DNA from: Curvibacter sp. GWA2_63_95
GTDB lineage: Bacteria; Pseudomonadota; Gammaproteobacteria; Burkholderiales; Burkholderiaceae_C
Direction: 5' to 3'
DNA length: 64,000 nt
Assembly (NCBI GenBank): GCA_001795455.1
Contig: MGPB01000034.1
Location: 62,001-126,000 of the forward strand
This document shows, piece after piece, positions 8,379 through 16,695 of the stretch (position 1 is its first letter; every line of letters starts with the position of its first letter). The notes under the pieces were generated by a model, which saw only the letters and a program-made list of their open reading frames with translations, was not told the origin of the DNA and did not search any database. The position numbers were made by a program, and so were the translations under genes.

Positions 8379-9347
8379 ATGGCGCCGCCTGCGTCAGAAC
8401 CGCAAGCCGGCAAACGCGACCACCGGCTCAAAAACCTCACGCTGCGCCAGTTGCGCCTGTTTGAGGCCGTGGCGACGCAGCTGAGCTACTCCCGTGCGGC
8501 CGAGCAGATGAGCGTGACCCAGCCCGCCGTGTCCATGCAGGTGCAGCAGCTCGAAGCTGAACTGGGCCTGCAGCTGTTGGTAAAAGCTGGCAAAAAAGTC
8601 AGCCTGAGCCAGGCCGGCGAAGAGATGCTGCGCCAGGCCCGGCGCATCCTGAACCAGGTGACCATGGCGGAAGACGCCATCGGAGCCTTCCACAACACCG
8701 AAGGCGGCCATGGCGGCCTGCTGCACCTGGGCGTGGTGTCTTCGGCGCACTACTTTGCGCCGGCACTGCTGATGGCGTTTGCCGAACACTGGCCCGGCGT
8801 GAAGTTCAAGCTCACGGTCGACCGGCGCGAAACCATTCTGGCCATGCTGCAGGACCACCAGCTGGACGTGGCGATTGCAGGCTACCCCCCCTCCGAGGCC
8901 GATGTGGAGGCCGAAACCTTTGCGCAAAACCCGCACTGCGTGGTGGCCGCGGCCGACCACCCGCTGGCCAAGAAGCGTCGCATCCACTGGGACGCATTGC
9001 GTGACGAACCATTTATCTTCCGCGAGCCGGGTTCGGCGACGCGGCAGTTTTTTGACCACCTGCTGCAGGCGCAGTCCTTGCCCGTGCGGGTGACCATGGA
9101 GCTGTCGGGCAACGAAACGATCAAGCAGGCGGTGATGGCGGGCATGGGCATCAGCTTTCTCTCGGCGCACACCTTCCAGGTGGAAATTGAGGCAGGCAAG
9201 CTCGCCGTGCTGCACATGGAAGACATGCCCAAGATGCTGGACTGGTGCCTGCTGCACCGGCGCGATTCAGCGCTGAGTGGGGTGAACGGTGCATTCCGCG
9301 AATTTGTGCTGGAGCACGGTTCGCGGCTCGTGCAATGCCGCATGTGA
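8379..9347 (+). CDS. LysR-family transcriptional regulator, CbbR-like, divergent from rha operon
   Basis: A 322-residue LysR protein. The winged helix-turn-helix lies at about residues 20-80 (NLTLRQLRLFEAVATQLSYS, then RAAEQMSVTQPAVSMQVQQL), followed by the effector domain (LHLGVVSSAHYFAPALLMAF, LDVAIAGYPPSE). The wording of both parts resembles CbbR-type regulators of carbon fixation, but its place opposite rhaD and the operator between them suggest control of rhamnose genes. Rhizobial rha clusters use a DeoR-type regulator, so this would be a different solution. The start is uncertain: ATG 8319 (342 residues) also has a good ribosome site, and GTG 8136 and ATG 8202 are in frame but would run through the operator. 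Confidence 0.85.
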   Translation: MAPPASEPQAGKRDHRLKNLTLRQLRLFEAVATQLSYSRAAEQMSVTQPAVSMQVQQLEAELGLQLLVKAGKKVSLSQAGEEMLRQARRILNQVTMAEDAIGAFHNTEGGHGGLLHLGVVSSAHYFAPALLMAFAEHWPGVKFKLTVDRRETILAMLQDHQLDVAIAGYPPSEADVEAETFAQNPHCVVAAADHPLAKKRRIHWDALRDEPFIFREPGSATRQFFDHLLQAQSLPVRVTMELSGNETIKQAVMAGMGISFLSAHTFQVEIEAGKLAVLHMEDMPKMLDWCLLHRRDSALSGVNGAFREFVLEHGSRLVQCRM

Positions 9348-9355
9348 GATGGTGC

Positions 9356-9430
9356 CCCACGCTCCGCCGCTATGCGGGTCGCTGCCCTCCCAAAGGGGGC
9401 GCATTTCAGCTCGGGGCGGCCCAGCGCTGA
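9356..9430. repeat. GC-rich palindromic repeat between convergent genes (family 2)
   Basis: A block reading CGCTCCGCCGCT, TGCGGGTCGCTG, CCCTCCCAAAGGGGG and CTCGGGGCGGCCCAGCG lies between the convergent regulator and cheV. A close relative sits at 54299-54372 between convergent argC and recX. The facing C-run and G-run can form a strong hairpin in either orientation, so it may work as a bidirectional transcription barrier. Confidence 0.7.
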
Positions 9431-9452
9431 AACCGAGCCTCAAGCGTAGAGC

Positions 9453-10406
9453 TTAGCGGTGCAACACGTCGCGGATGGTGGCGGCCAGCTCTTCTTCCAC
9501 GAACTTGGCGATATAGGCATCGGCGCCCACACTCTTCACATGCCCCTCGTTGGTCGTGCCGGTGAGTGAGGAGTGGATGATGACCGGGATCTGGTTGAAA
9601 CGGCCATCCTGTTTGATGTTGCGCGTCAGCGTGAAGCCGTCCATCTCGGGCATTTCCAGGTCGGTCAACACCAGGGCCACCTTGTCCTTGATGGACTTGC
9701 CTTCCGCCACCGCGGTGGCGTGCATGGCCTGCAGGCGCTCCCAGGCCTCTTTGCCGGTTTTGGTCATGACATAAGGCACGTCCATGGACTTGAAACCCTT
9801 CTCAATCATCATGCGGGCCACGGCAGAATCGTCGGCCGCCAGGATGATCTGGCCGGGCTCCAGGCGAATCTTGGCAACGGTTTTCGCCTCTTCGGACTTG
9901 ACCTCCTGGGGCATCACATCGCGCAGGATCTGCTCCACATCCAGCACCTGGGCCAGGCGGGTGTTCTCGGCTGCACCATCCAGACGCGCAATGCTGGTCA
10001 CCAGACCACCCCCCGAGTTTTCGGCCGACAGCACGTGCTTCCATTCCAGGCGCACGATCTCGTTGACTTCTTCCACCGCAAACGCCTGCGTAGTGCGAGC
10101 GAACTCGGTCACCAGCAAGATGCCCAGGCCTTTGGTGGGCTTGCAGCCCACCACCATGGGCAGATTGATGACGGTGATCATCTGGCCTCGGATATTGGCC
10201 ACACCCATCACCTGAGGCGGCGAGTTCACCATGGCAGTGATCTCGGGCATCACCAGAATTTCGCGTACCTTGAAGACATTGATGCCAAACAGCTCGCGGC
10301 GGTCGGCGCTGTTGGCAGCCTCCCCCAAACGAAACAGCAGCAATTCAAACATGCTGTTGGCGGCCAGGTTGGTCCGCTCATCAATCTCGCGCATCTCTTT
10401 GCTCAT
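9453..10406 (-). CDS. cheV: Chemotaxis coupling/response-regulator protein CheV
   Basis: A 317-residue cytoplasmic protein with an N-terminal CheW-like coupling domain (about residues 15-165, with INVFKVREILVMPEITAMV and ANIRGQMITVINLP) and a C-terminal receiver domain (about 185-315). The receiver shows the acidic pair in ILAADDSAVAR, the phospho-acceptor aspartate near residue 250 in LTDLEMPEMDG and the conserved lysine in YIAKF. CheV couples receptors to CheA and acts as a phosphate sink or adaptor in chemotaxis. The ATG at 10406 starts MSKEMREIDERTNLAAN; the longer upstream frame has no family similarity. No other chemotaxis gene is in the window, so it is an orphan here. Confidence 0.93.
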   Translation of the reverse strand: MSKEMREIDERTNLAANSMFELLLFRLGEAANSADRRELFGINVFKVREILVMPEITAMVNSPPQVMGVANIRGQMITVINLPMVVGCKPTKGLGILLVTEFARTTQAFAVEEVNEIVRLEWKHVLSAENSGGGLVTSIARLDGAAENTRLAQVLDVEQILRDVMPQEVKSEEAKTVAKIRLEPGQIILAADDSAVARMMIEKGFKSMDVPYVMTKTGKEAWERLQAMHATAVAEGKSIKDKVALVLTDLEMPEMDGFTLTRNIKQDGRFNQIPVIIHSSLTGTTNEGHVKSVGADAYIAKFVEEELAATIRDVLHR

Positions 10407-10465
10407 GGGGTTCGTCCTTTGGAAGGCTTCAAGGTTGCTGTGCTGCCATGGTAACGCCATCCAGC

Positions 10466-11599
10466 CTATTTGGGCCAGATCGCCCACATCTGCAGCGGCT
10501 GGCGCAAACGGCCTGCGAGGTCACCCGCCTCGGAGCCCCAACCGGCAAAGTAATCGGCCCGCACGGCACCGGTAATGGCACTGCCCGTGTCCTGCGCCAG
10601 CACCAGCTTTTGCAGGCTGGTTTGGGGGCCGGGCGATACCAGCCAGACCGGGGTGCCATAAGGAATGCTGCCGGGGTCCACCGCAATCGAGCGGCCCGGC
10701 GTCAGTGCCACGCCCTGGGCACCGCGCGGACCGAAGGCCGACTCCAGGTCGGACAGGGTTTCTTCCTTGAAGAACACCACGCGGGGGTTGCTCCACAGCA
10801 GCTCTTGCTGGCGCCCCGGGTTTTGGGACAACCAGGTTTTGATGCCGGGCCAGGACGCGTCTTTCACCAGCCCCTGGTCCAGCAGCCAGCGGCCCACACT
10901 GCGGTAGGGCTGGTCGTTGGTACCGGCGTAGGCCAGGCGCACCCAGCGCTGGCTGCCATCGGCCTGCGCCATGCGCACGCGGCCGGAGCCCTGGATCTGC
11001 AGGATCAACGCGTCGACCGGGTCTGCCATGTAGGCAATGGCGCGGCCCTTGAGCACGGCCTGTGCTTCGGGCAGGGTGTCCATTTCCTGCCGTGTGTACC
11101 AGGGCTTGCGCTGGGCCAAGCCGGGCGGTGGGCCATAGAGGGGCACGGTGAACCCCGGTGCAGGCACCCGGCTGGCCTCGATCACGGGTTCGAAATAACT
11201 GGTCAGCAAGCCGGTGGACTCTCCCGGCGCCGCTTCGATGCGGTAGGCCTGCAGGCGTGCCTGCATCCAGGCCAGTTGCTCCTGGGCGCTGCCAATGCTC
11301 AGGCGCCGCACCTCGGGGCACAGGGCGGCCCAGGGGGGGGCGGATTTCTCGCAGCTCTTGAGCCAGGCGTTCCAGGCTTCAAACAGGTTGTCACTGCCCC
11401 AGCCGGGCAGTTCGGACCAGGGCACCGGCACCCAGGTACCACGGGCCTGCGACAGACTTCCTTCTGCCGGAGCAGCAGGTGCGGGGCGGGCGGGTGCAGC
11501 AACCGGACTGGTCACGGGGGCTCGCACGGGCACGCTGCCACAACCCACCAGCGTTCCTACAATCAGCAGCACTGCCACCACCGAGTGATAACGCCCCAT
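10466..11599 (-). CDS. mltA: Membrane-bound lytic murein transglycosylase A (lipoprotein)
   Basis: A 377-residue outer-membrane lipoprotein that cleaves peptidoglycan to 1,6-anhydromuramyl products. A lipoprotein signal, MGRYHSVVAVLLIVGTLVGC, ends in the lipobox LVGC at residues 17-20, which fixes the start at 11599. The body contains the MltA segment GLLTSYFEPVIEAS and a C-terminal 3D domain with VDPGSIPYGTPVWL and AQDTGSAITGAVRADYFAGW; the aspartates of that domain include the catalytic one in the family. Its start codon overlaps that of the small divergent gene at 11598 within a single CATG. Confidence 0.94.
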   Translation of the reverse strand: MGRYHSVVAVLLIVGTLVGCGSVPVRAPVTSPVAAPARPAPAAPAEGSLSQARGTWVPVPWSELPGWGSDNLFEAWNAWLKSCEKSAPPWAALCPEVRRLSIGSAQEQLAWMQARLQAYRIEAAPGESTGLLTSYFEPVIEASRVPAPGFTVPLYGPPPGLAQRKPWYTRQEMDTLPEAQAVLKGRAIAYMADPVDALILQIQGSGRVRMAQADGSQRWVRLAYAGTNDQPYRSVGRWLLDQGLVKDASWPGIKTWLSQNPGRQQELLWSNPRVVFFKEETLSDLESAFGPRGAQGVALTPGRSIAVDPGSIPYGTPVWLVSPGPQTSLQKLVLAQDTGSAITGAVRADYFAGWGSEAGDLAGRLRQPLQMWAIWPK

Positions 11600-11738
11600 G
11601 ACACTGCTGCTGCTCGAAGCCCTAGGGGCCGGACTGATCTTCGTTGCCATCATTTGGTGGACCATGTTTGCCGGCCGCAACCGGGGAGAACTGCCGCCCC
11701 AGGACAGCGATGACCGGACGCCCCCGAAAGAGGACTGA
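11598..11738 (+). CDS. Small single-pass membrane protein, 46 residues
   Basis: A 46-codon frame starts with an ATG that shares the palindrome CATG with the start codon of mltA on the other strand. The product begins MTLLLLEALGAGLIFVAIIW, a clear membrane helix, then WTMFAGRNRG and an acidic tail ending DRTPPKED. It looks like a real short gene: its codon use resembles its neighbours, it has a helix plus charged tail, and it ends immediately before a dispersed repeat as other genes here do. I do not recognise a family. It might be linked to cell-wall turnover through its divergent partner mltA, but that is speculation. No clear ribosome site is visible. Confidence 0.55.
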   Translation: MTLLLLEALGAGLIFVAIIWWTMFAGRNRGELPPQDSDDRTPPKED

Positions 11739-11802
11739 TTTTTAAGGCTTTTATAGCTCTAGCCCGCATGGAATATGCGCGAATAGCTCCTGTTTTGATA
11801 GC
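11739..11802 (-). repeat. Dispersed repeat (GCTGCTCGCGCA family), copy 1
   Basis: On the minus strand this reads GCTATCAAAACAGGAGCT, then ATTCGCGCATATTCCATG and CGGGCTAGAGCTATAAAAG. It matches the core and the GGGCTAGAGC tail of the other copies. It fills the gap between two convergent genes and ends three bases before the stop codon of the nitrilase gene. Confidence 0.85.
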
Positions 11803-11804
11803 AA

Positions 11805-12623
11805 TCACACCAGCACCCGGTGCTGCAGCGACGGCAGCTGGCTGCGCAGCTGCTGCAGGCGGGCCGCGTCGCAGTCGGCCCACACCACACCGGCGCCCTG
11901 CGCCTGCTGGGCCAACACCTGGCCCCACGGGTCCACCAGCAGTGACTGGCCCCAGGTGCGCCGCCCGCTAGGGTGCACCCCGCCCTGCGCGGCAGCGGCC
12001 ACAAACGACAGATTCTCAATGGCGCGGGCGCGCAACAGCACCTCCCAGTGCGCCTGGCCCGTGATGTGGGTGAAGGCGCTGGGCGCCAGAATCAAATCCA
12101 CCCCCTGCGTGGCGTAGGCGCGGTAGAGCTCGGGAAAGCGCATGTCGTAACAAATGCTCATGCCCACGCGCCAGGTGTGGCCGTCGCGCGAGGGCAGGGC
12201 AAACACGGTGGGCGTGCTGCCGCGCTCCAGCACGCGCGACTCGTCGTAGCTCTCGCTGCCGTTGTCAAAGCGGAACAGGTGGATCTTGTCGTAACGCGCC
12301 ACGCATTCGCCCTGCGGGTTGTAGGCCAGTGAGCTGTTGAACACACGGTCCTTCTGGTCCGCCGTGAGCGGCAGCGTGCCGGCCACGATCCACAGGCCCA
12401 GGCGGCGCGCCGTGGCGGCCAAAAAGTCTTGCATGGGACCGCTGCCAAACGGCTCCTGGATGGCCAGCTTGTCCGCGTCGCGCTGACCGATCAGGCAAAA
12501 GTATTCGGGCAGCACGGCCAGCTCCGCACCGGCTTGGGCGGCCTGCTCAAGCAGGGTTTGGGCCTGCTGAAGGTTGTCTGACAGCTGGTCGGTGGACACC
12601 ATCTGGAGGGCGGCAACACGCAT
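11805..12623 (-). CDS. Nitrilase-superfamily amidase (Nit1/YbeM-like)
   Basis: A 272-residue carbon-nitrogen hydrolase. The catalytic Glu-Lys-Cys triad is visible: Glu in AVLPEYFCLIG, Lys in ARYDKIHLFRFD and Cys in GMSICYDMRFPELYRA. The closest characterised relatives are the Nit1-type deaminated-glutathione amidases, which repair a transaminase side product, so that is the most likely role; omega-amidase activity is possible. The start at 12623 (MRVAALQMVSTDQLSDNLQQ) has a CAGGAG ribosome site 8 bases upstream. It lies 25 bases after yhdP in the same direction, an arrangement common in this group. Confidence 0.88.
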   Translation of the reverse strand: MRVAALQMVSTDQLSDNLQQAQTLLEQAAQAGAELAVLPEYFCLIGQRDADKLAIQEPFGSGPMQDFLAATARRLGLWIVAGTLPLTADQKDRVFNSSLAYNPQGECVARYDKIHLFRFDNGSESYDESRVLERGSTPTVFALPSRDGHTWRVGMSICYDMRFPELYRAYATQGVDLILAPSAFTHITGQAHWEVLLRARAIENLSFVAAAAQGGVHPSGRRTWGQSLLVDPWGQVLAQQAQGAGVVWADCDAARLQQLRSQLPSLQHRVLV

Positions 12624-12648
12624 GGCAATGGCTCCTGAAAAAAAGGGG

Positions 12649-15600
12649 TTAACGACGCTCGACCTGGGTGACCTTGGGGTCCAGCCAGGTGCCGTCGATG
12701 GTGAATTCCTGGGTGGCCGCGTTGACCAGCGGCCCACGCAGAATCAGCTGGGCCAAAAAGGTGCTCAGACCCACCACCGGGTTGATGGCCGCCGCAATCA
12801 GCGAGGCGCTGCCGGCGTTGATTTCCGGCACCACTACCACGCGCAGTTTTTGCGTTTCCTTGGCAATGTCGGCCTGGCCTTCCATCAGTACCGCCGCGTT
12901 GACCCCCTTCATCTGCAAGTTGGTGGTGCGTGCCACGCCTTGCTCGATGGCAATGTCACCGCGGAAAAAGTCGAAGGCAAAACCCTCGCTGAACACGTCG
13001 CGGAAATCCAGCGTCAGGCGGCGCGGCAGCGACTGCAGGCTCAGCACCCCCAGCAGCTTGGCAATGCCGGGATCGGCCTTGAGGAACTGGCCGGTCTCCA
13101 CATTCACATTGAAGGTTCCGCCCATGCTGGCGTAATCCACCGAAAGGGGCGAGCCCAGCCAGGCCACCTGGCCTTCCACTTTGCCTTTGCCATTGCGCAC
13201 CACACCGGCCATGCCAAACCGCGTCAGCAGTTCACCAGCGTTGTGGATGTCGAGCTTGAAATTCAGCACGGTGCGGCGCCGCTCCTTGAGGCTGCGGCCA
13301 GCCGTTGCGCCGCCCAGGTTGGCCCAGTTACCGCTGGCGGTAAGGGTGGCTTCCGGGGTCTGGATGTTGAAACGGTTCAGGCGCCACTCGCGCGCACCGG
13401 CCGCGCCCAGGTTCACGGCCTCCAGGTCCACCCGGCCCAGCTTTTTGCCACGCAGCTCAAAGTCGTCCACCTCGATGTCCAGCGCCGGAATCGTCACCGG
13501 CTGGTCATCGAGCAGGTTCTCCACATCCTGCGCCGTGCTTTGCCCCACCGCCAGGCGGGCCAGGCGGGCGTAGAGGCGACCGGCATTGCTGCCACTGGGC
13601 TGGCGGTACTCCAGATAACCACTGAGCTCGGTGGCATCCAGGTTGGCCCGCCAGACCATGCCATCGCGCCCACCGCCCACCACCATGTTGTGCATCTTGC
13701 GCCCGGCCACCGTGAGCTCCTTGGTGCGCACCGCCAGCACCGTGGGCAGGTAGCCCATGGCGGCCGAAGCCCCGGACGCCGCCAGGTTGCCCCCCGGCAG
13801 CCCGTCACCGGCGACGCGCTCCAGCACCTTGCTCCAGGCATCCGCGTCCAGCACAGCCATGCTGACGTTGGCCACCACCCCGTCCTCTGGTAGCGGGGCC
13901 GACTCGTCATCGGCCAGGCCCAGGGCAATGGCCCCACGCAACACCCGCGCATGTGGACCCGAGACATCCCGCACGTAGGTGGCCGAAGCCAGCCGCCCCA
14001 GCTCCAGGCGCAGTTGCTCCAGCGCACGCACCGGCGCGGCACCGGCGGCGGTACGCACGGCGGTGTTGTCCAGCCGCAAAGGCAGGGCTTGCTCGGCCGG
14101 CTTGGCAAACGGCGCAGGCAAAGCCAGCGCCATGCCCACCAGGCTGGAGTTGAGCTGCCACTCCAGCGCGCCACCACGCAGCCCCAGCACCACGGTGTAG
14201 GCTGTGGCCCCCCGCATATCGTCGGCCAGGCGGGCCAGCGGCCCCAGTTCCTTGGCCTGGCGCAGGCCTTCGGCGGTGGCCGTACCTTGCAGGCGCAGGG
14301 TGGCGGGCACCACCGCCCGCGCAGCCGGGGCCGTATTGGTTGGCGCGGCGGTTTGCAAACTCAGACCACCCTCCATCCGCACATCGCCCCCTACCGCACG
14401 CGCCGTACCGCCGACCACCGTGAAGCCGGACTCGGTGAACGCCACAGTACCGCGGGCGCGCTGCAGGCGTGGCGTGTCGGCGGTGATCTGCAAATCATTG
14501 CCGGCCAATACGATGGAGCCGGCCACCGTGGCGCGGTTGACATCGGCAATAGGAAACCCCAGCTTGAGTTTGTAGTCCGCCACGCCCGTGGCGCTGGCAG
14601 TGGCGAGCACGTGGTCCAACAGCCCCCCCAAGGGCGAGCGGTTCACCACCCCCAGCACATCGGCCAAGGGACCTTTGGCCTCGGCCGTCACCTGCAGCTG
14701 TGCGCCCTCGTAGATGTTGGTCATCAGCCCCTCGGCATTGCCCAGCTGGAGGGCCGTGCCCGCCAGCACGCCCCGGTCCACCTTGGCCTGCAAGGTGGCG
14801 TGGTCAATCACCAGCTCCCCGTGGAGCTGCTGCAGGGCCGGCCAGGGCAGGCTGTCCTTGGGCAGCAGGTAGGACGGCACATAGGCCAGGGTGGCGTTTT
14901 GCACATTGGCAGAAATGCGGAAGTCGCCTTGTTTGGCATCGGCAAACGGGAAACGCGCCAAGTCGCCCTTGAGCTTGAACTTGACCCCGGTGGCCGTGCC
15001 CGCCAGCACCGCGCTACGCACGTAGTCGCGCACCGCGGTGTCCAGCACCATGGGCAGGTAGCGGTGCACGCGTGTGCCCTCGGCCCGGCCCAGGCTGCCC
15101 TGCAGGTCCAGCACGCCGGGGCCGGTGGTCGCAGACTGCCACTTGAACAACAACTCGCCCTGGGCATCGGCATTGGCAAAACGCACATTGCTGCCCGACA
15201 CCGTGAGTGATTCACCCTGCCGCTGCCATGCGACATCGGCCCGCAGTTGCTCAAAAAACACCGGCCCGTCTTCCAGGATGCCGTAGGCGTCGAACACGCC
15301 CTTGTCCAAAACCAGCTGGACCTTGCCGCCCCCCTGGTTCAGGTCGAAATCCACGTCCAGGCCCTGAAAACCAGGGCGCGCCACATTGTTGAGGTTCTGC
15401 GCCGGGATGGTGAGTTGGCTGACCCGCCCTTTGAGCGCGTAACTGTCTGGTTGCTCCAGCGGGCCGCGCCAGGTGCCATCCAATTGCTCCACCAACCCGC
15501 GTGCCCCCAACTGCTTCAGCGCAGTGTGCGCGGCCTCGCCCAAGGGCAGGCGCTGTGCAATCTCGCCCATGGCCGCCAGGTCCAGACGGTCGGCCACCAC

Positions 15601-16680
15601 CTCGCCGCGCGCCGGGATGTTGCCCGCGGCTTCAAAGCGGCGCAACAACACATTGCCACCGGGCCAGCGCAAACCGTCTTCGGTTTCAAACTGCAGGGCC
15701 TGGGTAAATACTTCCGAGCCGCCTTCCAGGCGCTGCGCGCCCACGCGGCCCGACACGGTGCGCAGCGCCAGTGCCGGCAGATTCGCGCCGGTGGTGAGCT
15801 GCACATCCGCCATCTGCACATCGGCGGTGGCACCGGTGGCCAGCCCCTTTTTCACATCGACCCAGGCGCGCAGCGCGCCCCGGCCCTGTGCCAGATCCAC
15901 ACCCAGGTCCACATACCGGCGCAGGTGCGCCAGGTCCACCTGCGGAAAGCTGGCGTAGAGCTGCCCATCCCAGCGTTGCCAGTGGCCCGAGCCACCCGAC
16001 AACAAGGGCTCGCGGAAGATGCCCGACAAGGTGAAGCGGTCACCCCAGGCGCTCGGGGCTTGGGCATCCAGCCGCACCGCATGGGTCAGCAGGCGCTTGC
16101 GCAGCACCAGGTTCACCTCTTGCAGGGCCAGCACCGGCGCGCCGCGCAGCTCGTCAGTCCACTGCACCGTGCCGCCCACAATGGCCAGTTCCGATTGGGC
16201 CAACAGCCAGTCCAGCGCAGGGCTCTCCTCACTCCCCCCCTCGGGCAAGGGCATGCCTGCAATCCAGAAACGCCCGTCTGGTGTGCGGCGGATGTCGAGC
16301 ACGGGGCGGGCGATGTAAAGCTGCTCCACCCCCATGCGCAACAGCGAATGGGGCGAGAGCGCCGCTTGGACGGACGGCAGCACCAAGGCATCGCGACCCT
16401 GCGGGTCCAGCAAGCGCACCTGGGTCAGTTCGATGGAAGGGATCAGGCCATTGGAAACCGCGGCAATGCCGCCGATCTGCACGGTGGTGCCCAGCGCCGC
16501 GGAGGCCTGTTGCTCCAGCCACGGGCGGAGTTCGCCAATTCGGGGCACAATCCAAAAATGCAGTCCCGCCCATGCCAAACCCAATACCAGCCACGCCACT
16601 AGCAGCAAGCGCAGCGCCCACTTTGCGGTCATTGCAGACGCTTTGAGCCAAAGTGAAGGGGCGGGAGTCAAATCATTCAT
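12649..16680 (-). CDS. yhdP: YhdP-family AsmA-like envelope protein, 1343 residues
   Basis: A very large protein with one N-terminal membrane helix (about residues 20-45, WALRLLLVAWLVLGLAWAG) and a long periplasmic body of repeated beta-rich AsmA/DUF3971-type segments. C-terminal features include LTRFGMAGVVRNGKGKVEGQ and VVVPEINAGSASLIAAAINP. YhdP and its AsmA relatives are thought to form hydrophobic bridges that carry phospholipid from the inner to the outer membrane in Gram-negative bacteria. The length is normal for the family (about 1270-1400). The start at 16680 lies only 15 bases from that of divergent glnE, so each promoter must lie within the other gene. An internal ATG at 16632 is a possible alternative start. 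Confidence 0.92.
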   Translation of the reverse strand: MNDLTPAPSLWLKASAMTAKWALRLLLVAWLVLGLAWAGLHFWIVPRIGELRPWLEQQASAALGTTVQIGGIAAVSNGLIPSIELTQVRLLDPQGRDALVLPSVQAALSPHSLLRMGVEQLYIARPVLDIRRTPDGRFWIAGMPLPEGGSEESPALDWLLAQSELAIVGGTVQWTDELRGAPVLALQEVNLVLRKRLLTHAVRLDAQAPSAWGDRFTLSGIFREPLLSGGSGHWQRWDGQLYASFPQVDLAHLRRYVDLGVDLAQGRGALRAWVDVKKGLATGATADVQMADVQLTTGANLPALALRTVSGRVGAQRLEGGSEVFTQALQFETEDGLRWPGGNVLLRRFEAAGNIPARGEVVADRLDLAAMGEIAQRLPLGEAAHTALKQLGARGLVEQLDGTWRGPLEQPDSYALKGRVSQLTIPAQNLNNVARPGFQGLDVDFDLNQGGGKVQLVLDKGVFDAYGILEDGPVFFEQLRADVAWQRQGESLTVSGSNVRFANADAQGELLFKWQSATTGPGVLDLQGSLGRAEGTRVHRYLPMVLDTAVRDYVRSAVLAGTATGVKFKLKGDLARFPFADAKQGDFRISANVQNATLAYVPSYLLPKDSLPWPALQQLHGELVIDHATLQAKVDRGVLAGTALQLGNAEGLMTNIYEGAQLQVTAEAKGPLADVLGVVNRSPLGGLLDHVLATASATGVADYKLKLGFPIADVNRATVAGSIVLAGNDLQITADTPRLQRARGTVAFTESGFTVVGGTARAVGGDVRMEGGLSLQTAAPTNTAPAARAVVPATLRLQGTATAEGLRQAKELGPLARLADDMRGATAYTVVLGLRGGALEWQLNSSLVGMALALPAPFAKPAEQALPLRLDNTAVRTAAGAAPVRALEQLRLELGRLASATYVRDVSGPHARVLRGAIALGLADDESAPLPEDGVVANVSMAVLDADAWSKVLERVAGDGLPGGNLAASGASAAMGYLPTVLAVRTKELTVAGRKMHNMVVGGGRDGMVWRANLDATELSGYLEYRQPSGSNAGRLYARLARLAVGQSTAQDVENLLDDQPVTIPALDIEVDDFELRGKKLGRVDLEAVNLGAAGAREWRLNRFNIQTPEATLTASGNWANLGGATAGRSLKERRRTVLNFKLDIHNAGELLTRFGMAGVVRNGKGKVEGQVAWLGSPLSVDYASMGGTFNVNVETGQFLKADPGIAKLLGVLSLQSLPRRLTLDFRDVFSEGFAFDFFRGDIAIEQGVARTTNLQMKGVNAAVLMEGQADIAKETQKLRVVVVPEINAGSASLIAAAINPVVGLSTFLAQLILRGPLVNAATQEFTIDGTWLDPKVTQVERR

Positions 16681-16695
16681 CGTGCTATCGGGACT

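Noticed and set aside
15247-16602. A 451-codon open frame on the plus strand
   Set aside because: Antisense to the N-terminal part of yhdP, low-complexity composition, no family.
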